From Cryomorphaceae bacterium (lineage in GTDB: Bacteria > Bacteroidota > Bacteroidia > Flavobacteriales > Schleiferiaceae): a stretch of DNA of 54,061 nucleotides. The translations under genes and the position numbers were made by a program. The notes under the pieces are model-generated. The model did no database searches, was not told where the DNA came from, and saw only the letters and a list, made by a program, of their open reading frames with translations. The DNA is taken from assembly GCA_020832345.1 (NCBI GenBank), contig JAFIEY010000110.1:1-54061 (forward strand), given 5' to 3'. Below are positions 1 to 8,030 of the stretch, in pieces (position 1 is the first letter of the stretch; each line of letters begins with the position of its first letter).

Positions 1-2
1 TA

Positions 3-110
3 AGAGTGGACAGCATTGAGGAACTAAAGGAAAGGATCTACTCGGGAATAGAACAATCAAACAAAGAACCCGTAGTGTTCAAGTGGAAATATAAAATGGA
101 AGAATCTTAA
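3..110 (+). CDS. C-terminal end of an IS transposase, probably IS630 type (partial)
   Basis: The reading frame is open from the window edge to a TAA at 108-110 and encodes about 35 residues, ending PVVFKWKYKMEES. Its ELKERIYSGIEQSN stretch and terminal FKWKYKM resemble my memory of the C-terminal end of IS630-family DDE transposases, which carry out cut-and-paste transposition. The catalytic part lies outside the window, so the family call is tentative. The right end of the element should lie between 110 and about 133, because the next frame begins to look like the neighbouring secreted protein there. Confidence 0.5.
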   Translation, partial: RVDSIEELKERIYSGIEQSNKEPVVFKWKYKMEES

Positions 111-154
111 AAGTCAACTTATTTTTAGAACGCTCTACTAGTTGGAGTCCGAGC

Positions 155-1657
155 ATGAATAGTACGGTCAACAGTATTCGGTCAAACAACAATACCTTAA
201 TTTTGGCTGGGTGTTTTTCTATATTTGAAAACAACAATCGCCCCGGATTAGCGCTTGTCGATGCAGTGTCCGGTAATCTTTCCCCCTTAAATCCAATGGG
301 AAACAATGTTGGCATCTGTGTAAAAGACGCACTTATTCACAACGGGAATTTATTTGTAACAGGGATTTTTAATGGTGTTTTTGCCAATCAAAACCGAAGA
401 AGTTTTGCTGCATTTGACTATCCTTCCGGTAACCTTCAACCCATTCATGTAAACTCCTATAATTCATCTATGGGGCATTCTTTATCCGTTTACAAGAACG
501 AGCTCATCATTGGTGGTATGTTTAGTCGTAGCACGCGAACATCGGGTGTCGTTCGGATTGACTTAAACACCGGAAATGAAATCCCACAAACCATTATCAA
601 CAATACCGTTTATGCACTGGAGTCATTTCAGGATAAAATAGCTATGGGTGGACTTTTTTTTATAATTGATGGTCAGCCTTGGAGAAACTTTGCCGTATTT
701 TCAGAATATTTTGTTTGGGAAGGCACGATTGACAGCAATTGGAACATCAGCGGAAATTGGACGACAAATGCTATCCCCACCCCAAACAGCAACATTATGC
801 TGTCTATGGAGGCGCTTAACGATTTACACCTCGATCAAAACCGAACTATTGGAATTCTCAACTTTAACTCTAGTGATGTAAAAGTTGATTTGGGAAATTA
901 TAACCTTACCGCAAATGAGGCTAATTTAAGTGGCAAACGAACATTTGTAAGAACATCGGGAAGCGGATTATTTAAACAAGCCACTGACCCGGGCGAAAAG
1001 AAGATTTTCCCTGTGGGCACTGAATATTACGCTCCCGTCGTTTTAAAAAACCGAAGTTCCATACCAAACACCTTTTCTATTAGGGCGATAGACTCCGTGT
1101 ACGGAATTCCCAACGATCAAATACAAAGCGAACACGTAAAATTATCCTGGGAAATACAAGCTGAGCACAGCATGGAAAACCATCCCGCCGATCTTCAATT
1201 TAAATGGACATTCACAAATGAAACGTCTAATTTTTCAAATGGAAAACTCCATCATTTTTACGGCGGGTTTTGGCGAGAAATTTATCCGATTGGACAACAT
1301 GCCGGTTTTAGGTTGCAGCAAAATAATTATCTTGGGAGAGGTGAATATTTTGCCCTTGTTGGGGAAGAAGGTGGAACTTTACATCATGAAAAATATAATC
1401 TTGATCAAAATCACGTATCATTATTCCCAAATCCCTCCAACGGAAATTTCGCCATTCGCATTTATTCTGAAAAAAATCAATCATCCAAAATATCCATTTT
1501 AAGTACCGATGGAAAATTGCACCATAAAGATTCCATCAGATTAAAAGAGGGTGAAAACGAAATGTTGTTTTCGGGAAAACCTTTGTCCCCGGGCATGTAC
1601 TTGGTTGTAATTGAAACGGCTGAAGGTGTGATTACCAAGCGAATCATCGTTCTTTAA
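155..1657 (+). CDS. N-terminally truncated secreted protein with T9SS type A sorting domain
   Basis: The 500-residue product has no signal peptide although it ends in a clear T9SS type A sorting domain (about residues 420-500, with LFPNPSNGNF and LSPGMYLVVI). Residues 1-190 look like beta-propeller repeats of the kind in large secreted cargo, and a WEGTIDSNWNISGNW segment near 190-205 is typical of T9SS proteins. The frame is open upstream of the ATG from 95, and codons from about 134 (TSWSPS) already read as the same repeat, so the ATG at 155 is internal. A transposase end lies just upstream. I infer that an insertion removed the promoter, signal peptide and first repeats, leaving a gene that is probably not exported. 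Confidence 0.75.
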   Translation: MNSTVNSIRSNNNTLILAGCFSIFENNNRPGLALVDAVSGNLSPLNPMGNNVGICVKDALIHNGNLFVTGIFNGVFANQNRRSFAAFDYPSGNLQPIHVNSYNSSMGHSLSVYKNELIIGGMFSRSTRTSGVVRIDLNTGNEIPQTIINNTVYALESFQDKIAMGGLFFIIDGQPWRNFAVFSEYFVWEGTIDSNWNISGNWTTNAIPTPNSNIMLSMEALNDLHLDQNRTIGILNFNSSDVKVDLGNYNLTANEANLSGKRTFVRTSGSGLFKQATDPGEKKIFPVGTEYYAPVVLKNRSSIPNTFSIRAIDSVYGIPNDQIQSEHVKLSWEIQAEHSMENHPADLQFKWTFTNETSNFSNGKLHHFYGGFWREIYPIGQHAGFRLQQNNYLGRGEYFALVGEEGGTLHHEKYNLDQNHVSLFPNPSNGNFAIRIYSEKNQSSKISILSTDGKLHHKDSIRLKEGENEMLFSGKPLSPGMYLVVIETAEGVITKRIIVL

Positions 1658-1788
1658 TCCCAAAAGGATATTTAGATTGAGGACGCTCCGTCCCTGCAAA
1701 ACACGATAAAAAAATTGACGATTTCGATTACGGCATGGTAATTGGAATTTATTAAGCGTTCACGGAATAACAATTAAAAACCACAACC

Positions 1789-2157
1789 ATGAAAAAGTTA
1801 ATTTTTGCACTTATAATCGGCGTATTTGGATTTGGAACGGCTTTCGCATTGCCCACGCACACTTTACAGCAAAAGGAGCGAAAAATGCAAAAAGAGGTTA
1901 TCGGAACCGACGAACTTCCCGAAAACATCCGGGAAAGGATTAATCAACGCGGACTTGAAGTTACCGAAGTTTTCGTTTTGAAAAACACGGAAGGTCAGGT
2001 ACGGTTCTTCAAAGTTAAAGGCACCGTTGACGGTGAAAACCGAGTTTGGAAATTTGATGAAGATGGAAACCGCATGACCATGAACCGCAAAGGAAAAAGA
2101 GGTAAGGGTCAAAGAGGTGGGGAGTATAAAAGGAAGCAATTCCAGCACAGAAAATAA
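1789..2157 (+). CDS. Small secreted PepSY-like protein with basic tail
   Basis: This is a 122-residue protein with an N-terminal signal peptide (MKKLIFALIIGVFGFGTAFA). The middle (residues 38-97) has the alternating pattern of Bacteroidota PepSY-like periplasmic domains: a short helix (ELPENIRERIN), then strands ending in WKFDEDGNRM. The last 25 residues are rich in Lys, Arg and Gly, which is unusual and could contact nucleic acid, lipopolysaccharide or another polyanion. It is monocistronic and followed by a strong terminator. The function is unknown; the PepSY resemblance is from pattern only. Confidence 0.7.
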   Translation: MKKLIFALIIGVFGFGTAFALPTHTLQQKERKMQKEVIGTDELPENIRERINQRGLEVTEVFVLKNTEGQVRFFKVKGTVDGENRVWKFDEDGNRMTMNRKGKRGKGQRGGEYKRKQFQHRK

Positions 2158-2180
2158 ATCTAACCCCGCTCACTTATACA

Positions 2181-2213
2181 AAAAAGCGTGACTGTTTTGG
2201 TCACGCTTTTTTT
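2181..2213 (+). terminator. Rho-independent terminator
   Basis: Perfect 8-bp stem AGCGTGAC (2185-2192) with GTCACGCT (2200-2207), a 7-base loop and a run of T after the stem; A residues upstream extend the stem. It follows the small secreted protein ending at 2157. Confidence 0.9.
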
Positions 2214-2265
2214 ATCCTCGAAGAATTACACTCGATGGTTTTTATTCGGCATTATTATGAAAGCA

Positions 2266-2790
2266 TTAGTTGCCCGAAATGCTAATTTCTCCATCGGTAA
2301 TTTCATGGTCCCTAAATTTACCTGCAAAGCTTGCTTCAAATTTACCAACACTGCGATTTGAAGGGCTATAGCCATTGACACTTGAGACATTCAATAAACA
2401 GTGATCAGACGCTTGAGCAGCTGCAAACATTGACTGAGAGGCAGCCGCATCTATCATAGTAAGTATTAATTTGGCTGGCTCAGTGCAGTCGTAAGTACCA
2501 GTAGCAGTAACACCAAATACGATGGATATATTATAATCACTGTTTGTTGATGTGGCATTTGCCAGGACATAACAGTTGTCATTCACTGTGCCATCACATT
2601 CGCCGTCATGGGGAATTTCCACATGGGTAATATCAAAATTTAATGGCTCACCGTCAAACGTAAAGGATACTGTCCCGCTGTGGGTGCCACTACCTGAACC
2701 GTTATCGTCATCGTCTTTTTCACAAGACAAAAACATAAGTGGCAAAATAAGGCCTAGCCCAATTGTCGAAAATCTCAAAAATCGTTTCAT
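2266..2790 (-). CDS. Surface-type lipoprotein, paralogue of the gene at 3017-3529
   Basis: The 174-residue product starts with a lipoprotein signal peptide (lipobox LMFLSC), and the acylated Cys is followed by EKDDDD, the type of charged run that in Bacteroidota acts as a lipoprotein export signal to the cell surface. The rest is predicted beta-rich (SGTVSFTFDGEPLNFDI) with several Cys. The next gene upstream on the same strand encodes a protein of the same plan (Cys, KKDDDD, SGKISYTFNGSNYSFDI), so the two are tandem paralogues. No known domain is recognised. A 55-bp mobile element lies in the gap between them. Confidence 0.8.
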   Translation of the reverse strand: MKRFLRFSTIGLGLILPLMFLSCEKDDDDNGSGSGTHSGTVSFTFDGEPLNFDITHVEIPHDGECDGTVNDNCYVLANATSTNSDYNISIVFGVTATGTYDCTEPAKLILTMIDAAASQSMFAAAQASDHCLLNVSSVNGYSPSNRSVGKFEASFAGKFRDHEITDGEISISGN

Positions 2791-2928
2791 AAATACATTT
2801 TTTTAAATTCATTTGCAAATGAACACATTAATGGACAAAAAACCAAATTAAAATGTATAAAGCTTGGTTTTCTTATCATCAATACCCCATATAAATTCAT
2901 GAAATTAAAAAAATGCGTCTTTATGGTT

Positions 2929-2983
2929 GAGCCTGCACCAAAAAGTAGCTTTCTGGCAAAATCATCCTTTTTGGAGTGGACTC
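2929..2983 (+). mobile_element. Miniature element, short form, copy S1 (55 bp)
   Basis: Ends GAGCCTGCACCAAAAAG and CTTTTTGGAGTGGACTC match the termini of the long elements at 7539, 28787 and 46193, with the centre missing. The left flank is atggtt, but the right flank (aagaca) does not repeat it, so this is the only copy without a visible 6-bp duplication. It lies between two paralogous lipoprotein genes. Confidence 0.8.
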
Positions 2984-3016
2984 AAGACAGGATCATTAGC
3001 GATTTTTAGGCTGGTG

Positions 3017-3529
3017 TTATTTTGCAAACGACGCTGTAATCTTGCCATTCTCAACCTTCTTCCCATCCTGGAGGGTGAGTTGAAAGGTTGCTTTTAATTC
3101 TCCCAAAGCGCCCTTATTCTTATCATCTCCGAATGTGGAAAAAACCAAATCCTTCACTGATTGTATTTCCAAAGTACATTCTGAACTGTTTACCGGAGTG
3201 AAGTTGATGCTACTTCCACCATCATACGGTATTGCGGAAAACGAAATAAACGCAGTTTCATCTGCACATGAAAAAGTACCTGCCTCATAGTGCCCAATAA
3301 CCAGAACTACTTGAGTGCTGCTATTTCCTGCATTAAAACGTAAACCGCCACCATTTTCATTATTGGGGATGCCAATATCATCAATATCAAACGAATAATT
3401 ACTACCATTAAAGGTGTAAGAAATTTTTCCGCTTATTTTCTCATCATCATCATCTTTTTTACATGAAGAAAAAATTAGGGGCATGGCGAGAAAAATCACC
3501 ATAGTGGAAATTTGTACAAATCGATTCAT
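3017..3529 (-). CDS. Surface-type lipoprotein, paralogue of the gene at 2266-2790
   Basis: The 170-residue lipoprotein has lipobox LIFSSC, and the Cys is followed by KKDDDD (LES-type surface export signal). A beta-rich body follows, starting SGKISYTFNGSNYSFDI, which parallels the start of its neighbour. Two further Cys (in FSCAD and SECTLE) lie at places comparable with Cys in the paralogue (YDCTE and DHCLLN), which suggests a conserved disulphide. The function is unknown. The pair probably arose by tandem duplication and has diverged strongly apart from the overall plan. Confidence 0.8.
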   Translation of the reverse strand: MNRFVQISTMVIFLAMPLIFSSCKKDDDDEKISGKISYTFNGSNYSFDIDDIGIPNNENGGGLRFNAGNSSTQVVLVIGHYEAGTFSCADETAFISFSAIPYDGGSSINFTPVNSSECTLEIQSVKDLVFSTFGDDKNKGALGELKATFQLTLQDGKKVENGKITASFAK

Positions 3530-3648
3530 AGTTGTATTTTTTAAAATTAAGACAGCAAATGAACACCTGGAAATTCAATTCAATGCTTGTGATTGTACCA
3601 ACTGACAATTTTCCATTCCAATGGATTATCAGAACGCACGAATGGTAA

Positions 3649-5766
3649 TTATGAAATCCGGCTCCAGGATTGATTATATTTACAATATCTAAGATAAAAT
3701 TCCCGGGTAGGTGCATTTTCCGGACTTCGCAATTCCGCATCTCTTTGCAACAACCGAATGGCATCTGCGCGGGCTTGACTGAGAATGCCGCCATCTTTTA
3801 CCAAATCGGCAATTTTAAACTGCAGGGATCCGCTTTGCTGAGTGCCCGTCATTTCACCCGGGCCACGAAGTCTGAGATCGACCTCGGAAATTTCAAAACC
3901 GTCATTGGTGCGCACCATGGTTTCCATGCGCGTGCGGGCTTCCTCTCCCAATCGGTAGCCGGTCATCAGAATACAGAAACTTTGTGATGCGCCACGACCA
4001 ACCCTACCCCGCAACTGGTGGAGTTGAGAAAGTCCAAATCGCTCGGCACTTTCGATGACCATCACTGAGGCATTGGGGACATTCACCCCAACTTCAATTA
4101 CAGTGGTGGCTACCATGATTTGCGTTTGTCCCTTTACAAATGCCTGCATCTCTGCTTCTTTTTCTTGCGCGGACAAATTGCCGTGTACTACAGATACGTG
4201 ATAATCCGGCTCGGGAAAAGCTCGCGTGATGCTTTCAAATCCACTGACCAAATCCTGGTAATCTTGTTTTGCAGATTCTTGAATGAGCGGATAAACAATA
4301 TATACCTGACGCCCCTCCGAAATTTGCTGTTTCAAAAATCCATTGAGCGCTAATCTTTTATTTTCTAAATAATGTAGCGTTTGGATGGGCTTCCTTCCGG
4401 GGGGCAGTTCATCGATGACGGATATATCTAAATCACCGTATAAGCTCATGGCCAAAGTCCGCGGTATGGGCGTTGCCGTCATGACCAGAATATGGGGTGG
4501 AATGGTATTTTTTTTCCACAACCGCGCCCGCTGGGCTACCCCAAAACGATGTTGTTCATCGATGACGGCCAAACCGAGATTCGCGAATTTCACCTTTTCC
4601 TCCAACAGTGCATGTGTGCCAACAATAATCGGTAATTCACCCGAGGATAAGTCCTCGTGCAGAATTTTCCGTTGCGACTGCGGGGTGCTCCCGGTGAGCA
4701 GCTCCACCCTCAATCCCATAGGATCGAGCAATTCCGATAGTCCGAGAAAATGTTGACGGGCCAGTATTTCCGTTGGTGCCATGAGGCAAGCTTGAAAACC
4801 CTCATCGATAACGAGCAGCATACTTAACAGGGCCACCATGGTTTTCCCCGATCCCACATCTCCTTGCAGCAATCGATTCATTTGGGCGCCACTGCCCATG
4901 TCTTTGCGAATTTCCTTGACCACGCGCTTTTGCGCCCCCGTAAGTTCAAAGGGCAAATGATTTTGGTAAAACGCATTAAACCTTTCGCCGACCCGGGCGA
5001 TGACATTGCCCTTTATTTGCGTTTGATTGATGCGTTTCTGCCGCACCATTCCGAGTTGAATAAAGAAAAACTCTTCGTATTTTAACCGGAATCTAGCCCT
5101 TTGTAAAGACTTTGAATCCCGAGGGAAATGTACTTGAAAGAGGGCTTCCGACCTGGGTACCAATCGCAAAACTTCGATGATTTCGGACGGTAAATTTTCG
5201 GGGATTACCCCTTTAAAATGCGGTAATAAAGCGCGAAACAAGCGGGCAATTCCCTTGCCGTTTAATCCCTTCGCGGTGAGCTTTTCTGTACTTGAATACA
5301 CGGGAAATAAAGTGCCAAATTCACTTTTGGTGGCGGTTTCAAGCGGCTCGAGTTCCGGGTGAACAATATTCCAAGCGCCGTTATACAATTGCGGTTTTCC
5401 GTAAAGAATATACGCTGTGTTGACCTTGAGTATTTTTTTGATATTGGCCACAGACTTAAACCAAATCAAGTCAATATTTTGTTGGCCATCGGAAAATTTA
5501 CCCACCAATCGTCTGCTATTTTTTTGACCAACGACCTCGTTGAGTAAAATGAGCTTGCCCTTAATTTGTACTTCCCCCGGCGCTTGGGAAATTTCACTGA
5601 TTTGATAAAACTTAGACCTGTCAACATATCGAAAAGGAAAATGAAAGAGTAAATCGCCAAAAGATGCAATACCCAATTCCGACCGAAGGAGCGCCCCCCG
5701 GCTCGGTCCCACACCCTTGAGATACTCTATGGGTGTTTTGGCAACTTTATCATATTCATCAAACAT
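3649..5766 (-). CDS. recG: ATP-dependent DNA helicase RecG
   Basis: RecG remodels stalled forks and branched DNA in the cytoplasm. The 705-residue length is normal for the family. An N-terminal helix-hairpin-type start (PIEYLKGVGPSRG) and an OB-fold wedge domain (about 60-150) precede a superfamily 2 helicase core: Walker A GDVGSGKT (302-309), APTEILA, DEQH box (403-406), TATPIPRT (430-437) and the arginine-finger region QLRGRVGRG. The C-terminal RLRGPGEMTGTQQSG motif is characteristic of RecG. It is transcribed alone from a good promoter 22 bases upstream of the start. Confidence 0.96.
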   Translation of the reverse strand: MFDEYDKVAKTPIEYLKGVGPSRGALLRSELGIASFGDLLFHFPFRYVDRSKFYQISEISQAPGEVQIKGKLILLNEVVGQKNSRRLVGKFSDGQQNIDLIWFKSVANIKKILKVNTAYILYGKPQLYNGAWNIVHPELEPLETATKSEFGTLFPVYSSTEKLTAKGLNGKGIARLFRALLPHFKGVIPENLPSEIIEVLRLVPRSEALFQVHFPRDSKSLQRARFRLKYEEFFFIQLGMVRQKRINQTQIKGNVIARVGERFNAFYQNHLPFELTGAQKRVVKEIRKDMGSGAQMNRLLQGDVGSGKTMVALLSMLLVIDEGFQACLMAPTEILARQHFLGLSELLDPMGLRVELLTGSTPQSQRKILHEDLSSGELPIIVGTHALLEEKVKFANLGLAVIDEQHRFGVAQRARLWKKNTIPPHILVMTATPIPRTLAMSLYGDLDISVIDELPPGRKPIQTLHYLENKRLALNGFLKQQISEGRQVYIVYPLIQESAKQDYQDLVSGFESITRAFPEPDYHVSVVHGNLSAQEKEAEMQAFVKGQTQIMVATTVIEVGVNVPNASVMVIESAERFGLSQLHQLRGRVGRGASQSFCILMTGYRLGEEARTRMETMVRTNDGFEISEVDLRLRGPGEMTGTQQSGSLQFKIADLVKDGGILSQARADAIRLLQRDAELRSPENAPTREFYLRYCKYNQSWSRIS

Positions 5767-5787
5767 TTTTCAGATAAAAGGTAGGGG

Positions 5788-5817
5788 CAAACTTACGAAA
5801 CAAAAAAATTCCACAAA
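5788..5817 (-). promoter_or_regulatory. recG promoter, Bacteroidota type
   Basis: On the minus strand, TTTG (5814-5817), an 18-base spacer and TAAGTTTG (5788-5795) match the -33 and -7 boxes used by the Bacteroidota primary sigma factor. The recG ATG follows 21 bases downstream. This is the best two-box promoter seen in the window. Confidence 0.65.
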
Positions 5818-5858
5818 CAAAAAAAAACCCTCAACGCGATGATTTCACACGTTGAGGG
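5809..5858 (-). terminator. Rho-independent terminator of the small membrane-protein gene
   Basis: Perfect 9-bp stem CCCTCAACG (5828-5836) with CGTTGAGGG (5850-5858). In minus-strand reading the stem is followed by a run of seven or more T, so it terminates transcription arriving from the gene at 5923-6102, just ahead of the recG promoter. Confidence 0.85.
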
Positions 5859-5922
5859 GAATATATCTATTCAAAGTCCGCAAGCGAAACTTCAGCTCCA
5901 AGTTTTCAAACCCAAAATCAGG

Positions 5923-6102
5923 TTAGGCCGCCTCTTCTTCTTCTTTGTGGCCAATCATCTTATAGGCCAATTTGGGATTAACTTTCTCCAGACCAACCAA
6001 CGTTAGCCAATATCCGACAAACAGAGAAAGAAAAATCAACATAGAAAATCCCATTCCAAAAATAATGAGAAATGCGAACCAACCAAGTGTATATGACAAC
6101 AT
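5923..6102 (-). CDS. Small membrane protein, 59 residues
   Basis: Reading the minus strand from an ATG at 6102 to a TAA at 5923 gives a 59-residue protein. Residues 5-40 are one or two hydrophobic helices (FAFLIIFGMGFSMLIFLSLF then VGYWLTLVGL), followed by a polar tail with KVNPKLAYKMIGHKEEEEAA. It is followed at a suitable distance by a perfect terminator stem, which supports it being an expressed monocistronic gene. The family is not recognised and the function is unknown. The acidic Glu run at the C-terminus would face the cytoplasm if the N-terminus is outside. Confidence 0.7.
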   Translation of the reverse strand: MLSYTLGWFAFLIIFGMGFSMLIFLSLFVGYWLTLVGLEKVNPKLAYKMIGHKEEEEAA

Positions 6103-6173
6103 AATACTGCGTGTTTTTAATGAGCGGCTAAATTACGGCAGAAACCCCAAATCCAAAATCTTTCCTGAAAATT

Positions 6174-6220
6174 TTGTCATGTCATTTTTTATGACTAAAA
6201 TGCAGTCGTTTTAATGACAA
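6174..6220. promoter_or_regulatory. Nested inverted repeats upstream of the dinB unit (possible operator)
   Basis: TTGTCAT (6174-6180) pairs with ATGACAA (6214-6220), and inside it GTCAT (6181-6185) pairs with ATGAC (6191-6195) across five T. The GTCAT unit therefore occurs in both orientations around the likely promoter of the small ORF and dinB. This arrangement suits a dimeric repressor or an A/T-rich regulatory hairpin; the regulator is unknown. Confidence 0.4.
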
Positions 6221-6225
6221 AAAAT

Positions 6226-6396
6226 ATGGCAAAAATAATTTCTCCTTTAAAGACGAGATCCGTGTCGGCAGCTTCCGGCAAGAAAATCAAAGCGATACTT
6301 ACCGGGCGATACTTACACGAAATCACCCCAATTGCGGCAAAAACAGAACGCGGCAGCGTAAAGTGGTACATCGTAAGGTCCACCTCTATTGTGTAA
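6226..6396 (+). CDS. Possible small basic protein ahead of dinB
   Basis: An open frame (from ATG 6226, or 6214 in the same frame) encodes 56-60 residues, Lys/Arg-rich in the first half and ending YIVRSTSIV. Its stop lies five bases before the dinB ATG, the spacing of an operon. I do not recognise the product. Codon use looks acceptable but the ORF is short enough to be chance. It could also be a leader peptide for dinB. Confidence 0.35.
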   Translation: MAKIISPLKTRSVSAASGKKIKAILTGRYLHEITPIAAKTERGSVKWYIVRSTSIV

Positions 6397-6400
6397 TGCC

Positions 6401-7525
6401 ATGCGATGTATCGTTCATCTCGACCTTGACAGTTTTTTTGTTTCGGTGGAGCGATTGGCAACACCCGAACTTCAACATCGTCCGGTATTGATTGGCGGTG
6501 GTGACCGAGGCGTGGTGGCATCTTGCAGCTACGAGGCCCGGAAATTCGGTGTTCATTCGGCCATGCCCATGAAGCTGGCCCGGCAGTTGTGTCCCGAAGC
6601 CATCGTTATTCGCGGCGACATGGAGCGATACAGTAAGTACTCCCGCCTGGTGACCGACATCATTGCCGACAGCGCACCGATGTATGAAAAAAGTTCCATC
6701 GATGAGTTTTACCTCGACATAACAGGCATGGATCGTTTTTTGGGCGCGGGCAAGTGGGCGGCGGAATTGCGAAAACGCATCATTGTGGAGAGCGGACTTC
6801 CCATTTCCATGGGCATATCCATCAACAAAACCGTGGCCAAAATCGCAACCGGAGAGGCCAAACCGAGCGGTCACCTCAGTGTAGAATCCGGAAGTGAGAA
6901 GCCTTTTCTGGCGCCATTGCCGGTCAAGCGGATTCCAATGATTGGCCCCAAAACCGAACAATCACTTTACCGCATGGGTGTAAGACGCATTCTCACTTTG
7001 CAAGAAATGCCGCCCGAAGTGCTGGCGCAGGTTTTCGGAAAATCGGGTATTTCAATTTGGAAAAAAGCCAACGGAATAGACAACAGTAAAGTTGAACCCT
7101 ATACCGAGCGAAAACAAATTTCCAGCGAAAAAACCTTTGAGCAAGATAGTATGGACATTGATTTTATCCGCAGGAATTTGATTGAAATGACTTCGGATTT
7201 GGCTGCCAAACTCCGCAGGGAAGGAAAACTTACCGGCTGCGTTAGGGTGAAAATTCGATACGCCAACTTCGATACCCATACCCGGCAAACCAACATTCCT
7301 TACACCTCGCTCGACCACCATCTTATTCCGCAGGTTAAATCGCTTTTCGACAAACTCTACCAGCGGCGAATGCGCATTCGATTGGTGGGCGTTTCACTCA
7401 CCTCTCTTATTCGCGGGCATTACCAAATCAACCTATTTGACGACACCAGCCAAATTCAATTGTACCAAGCGCTGGATAAAATGAACAATCGGTGGGGGAA
7501 ATCTGTAGTACGAAGGGGGGCTTAG
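6401..7525 (+). CDS. dinB: DNA polymerase IV (Y family)
   Basis: This is the error-prone translesion polymerase that extends mismatched or lesion-blocked ends. The 374-residue protein shows the palm motif HLDLDSFFVSVE (metal-binding Asp residues), SSIDEFYLD with the catalytic Asp-Glu pair, and the GISINKTVAKIA segment of the family. The C-terminal QINLFDD fits a beta-clamp-binding pentapeptide (QxxLF). The frame is open upstream to a TTG at 6389, but the ATG at 6401 gives the normal family N-terminus MRCIVHLDLD. Inverted repeats upstream may serve damage-responsive control; no obvious LexA box was seen. Confidence 0.95.
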   Translation: MRCIVHLDLDSFFVSVERLATPELQHRPVLIGGGDRGVVASCSYEARKFGVHSAMPMKLARQLCPEAIVIRGDMERYSKYSRLVTDIIADSAPMYEKSSIDEFYLDITGMDRFLGAGKWAAELRKRIIVESGLPISMGISINKTVAKIATGEAKPSGHLSVESGSEKPFLAPLPVKRIPMIGPKTEQSLYRMGVRRILTLQEMPPEVLAQVFGKSGISIWKKANGIDNSKVEPYTERKQISSEKTFEQDSMDIDFIRRNLIEMTSDLAAKLRREGKLTGCVRVKIRYANFDTHTRQTNIPYTSLDHHLIPQVKSLFDKLYQRRMRIRLVGVSLTSLIRGHYQINLFDDTSQIQLYQALDKMNNRWGKSVVRRGA

Positions 7526-7538
7526 AAATTTAAAATAT

Positions 7539-7680
7539 GAGTCTGCTCCAAAAAGTCTCTTTCTGCCAAAATCTTCCTTGTCGATAGACTTTTGAATCAT
7601 CACTAACAGTTGGTTAGCTCCAGTTCAAAAACCCCCTCCGCGTCAATTTTGATTGAAATCATCCTTTTTGGAGTGGACTC
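7539..7680 (+). mobile_element. Miniature element, long form, copy L1 (142 bp)
   Basis: It begins GAGTCTGCTCCAAAAAG and ends CTTTTTGGAGTGGACTC, with the perfect 6-bp duplication aaatat on both sides (7533-7538 and 7681-7686). Internally TTTTGAA pairs with TTCAAAA and CTAAC pairs with GTTAG, giving nested stems inside the terminal inverted repeat. No coding capacity. It lies downstream of dinB. Confidence 0.9.
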
Positions 7681-8030
7681 AAATATAAATGGAAAAACGA
7701 GAAATAATTGGAAGTACAGCGTTTTCTTGCAGATATTATTTACCTTAAGAAAAAATAATTTTAATTTTTCTTAAAATAATTTAATTAATTTTTTATCTTT
7801 ACCCCGTTTTAAACATGATCATTAACACTTTTATTAAAACCAACCACTTATGAACCAAATCTATTTTTAAAACTGCAATCTTTCTATACTTGTAGGAAAA
7901 CCACACACACGAAAGAATCCTAATAAAAACACTGGTCTTTACAAAAAAACAAACACCTGCCAAATGGTGCATATACCATCTTATTTCAATCAAATGGTTC
8001 AACCACCAGAAAGCTTTTAATCCTTAACCG
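7681..8030. other. AT-rich intergenic region
   Basis: 350 bases without a convincing gene. It holds an A/T-only inverted repeat, TTAAGAAAAA (7745-7754) with TTTTTCTTAA (7765-7774), followed by a very AT-rich tract that probably contains the promoter of the secreted protein at 8031. The short minus-strand ORF within it has no recognisable features. Confidence 0.5.

Noticed and set aside
1864-2148. Antisense ORF opposite the small secreted protein
   Set aside because: Shadow of the real gene, which has a signal peptide and its own terminator.
7799-8002. Minus-strand ORF of 67 codons in the gap before 8031
   Set aside because: Very AT-rich, no recognisable motif and no terminator or promoter fitting it.
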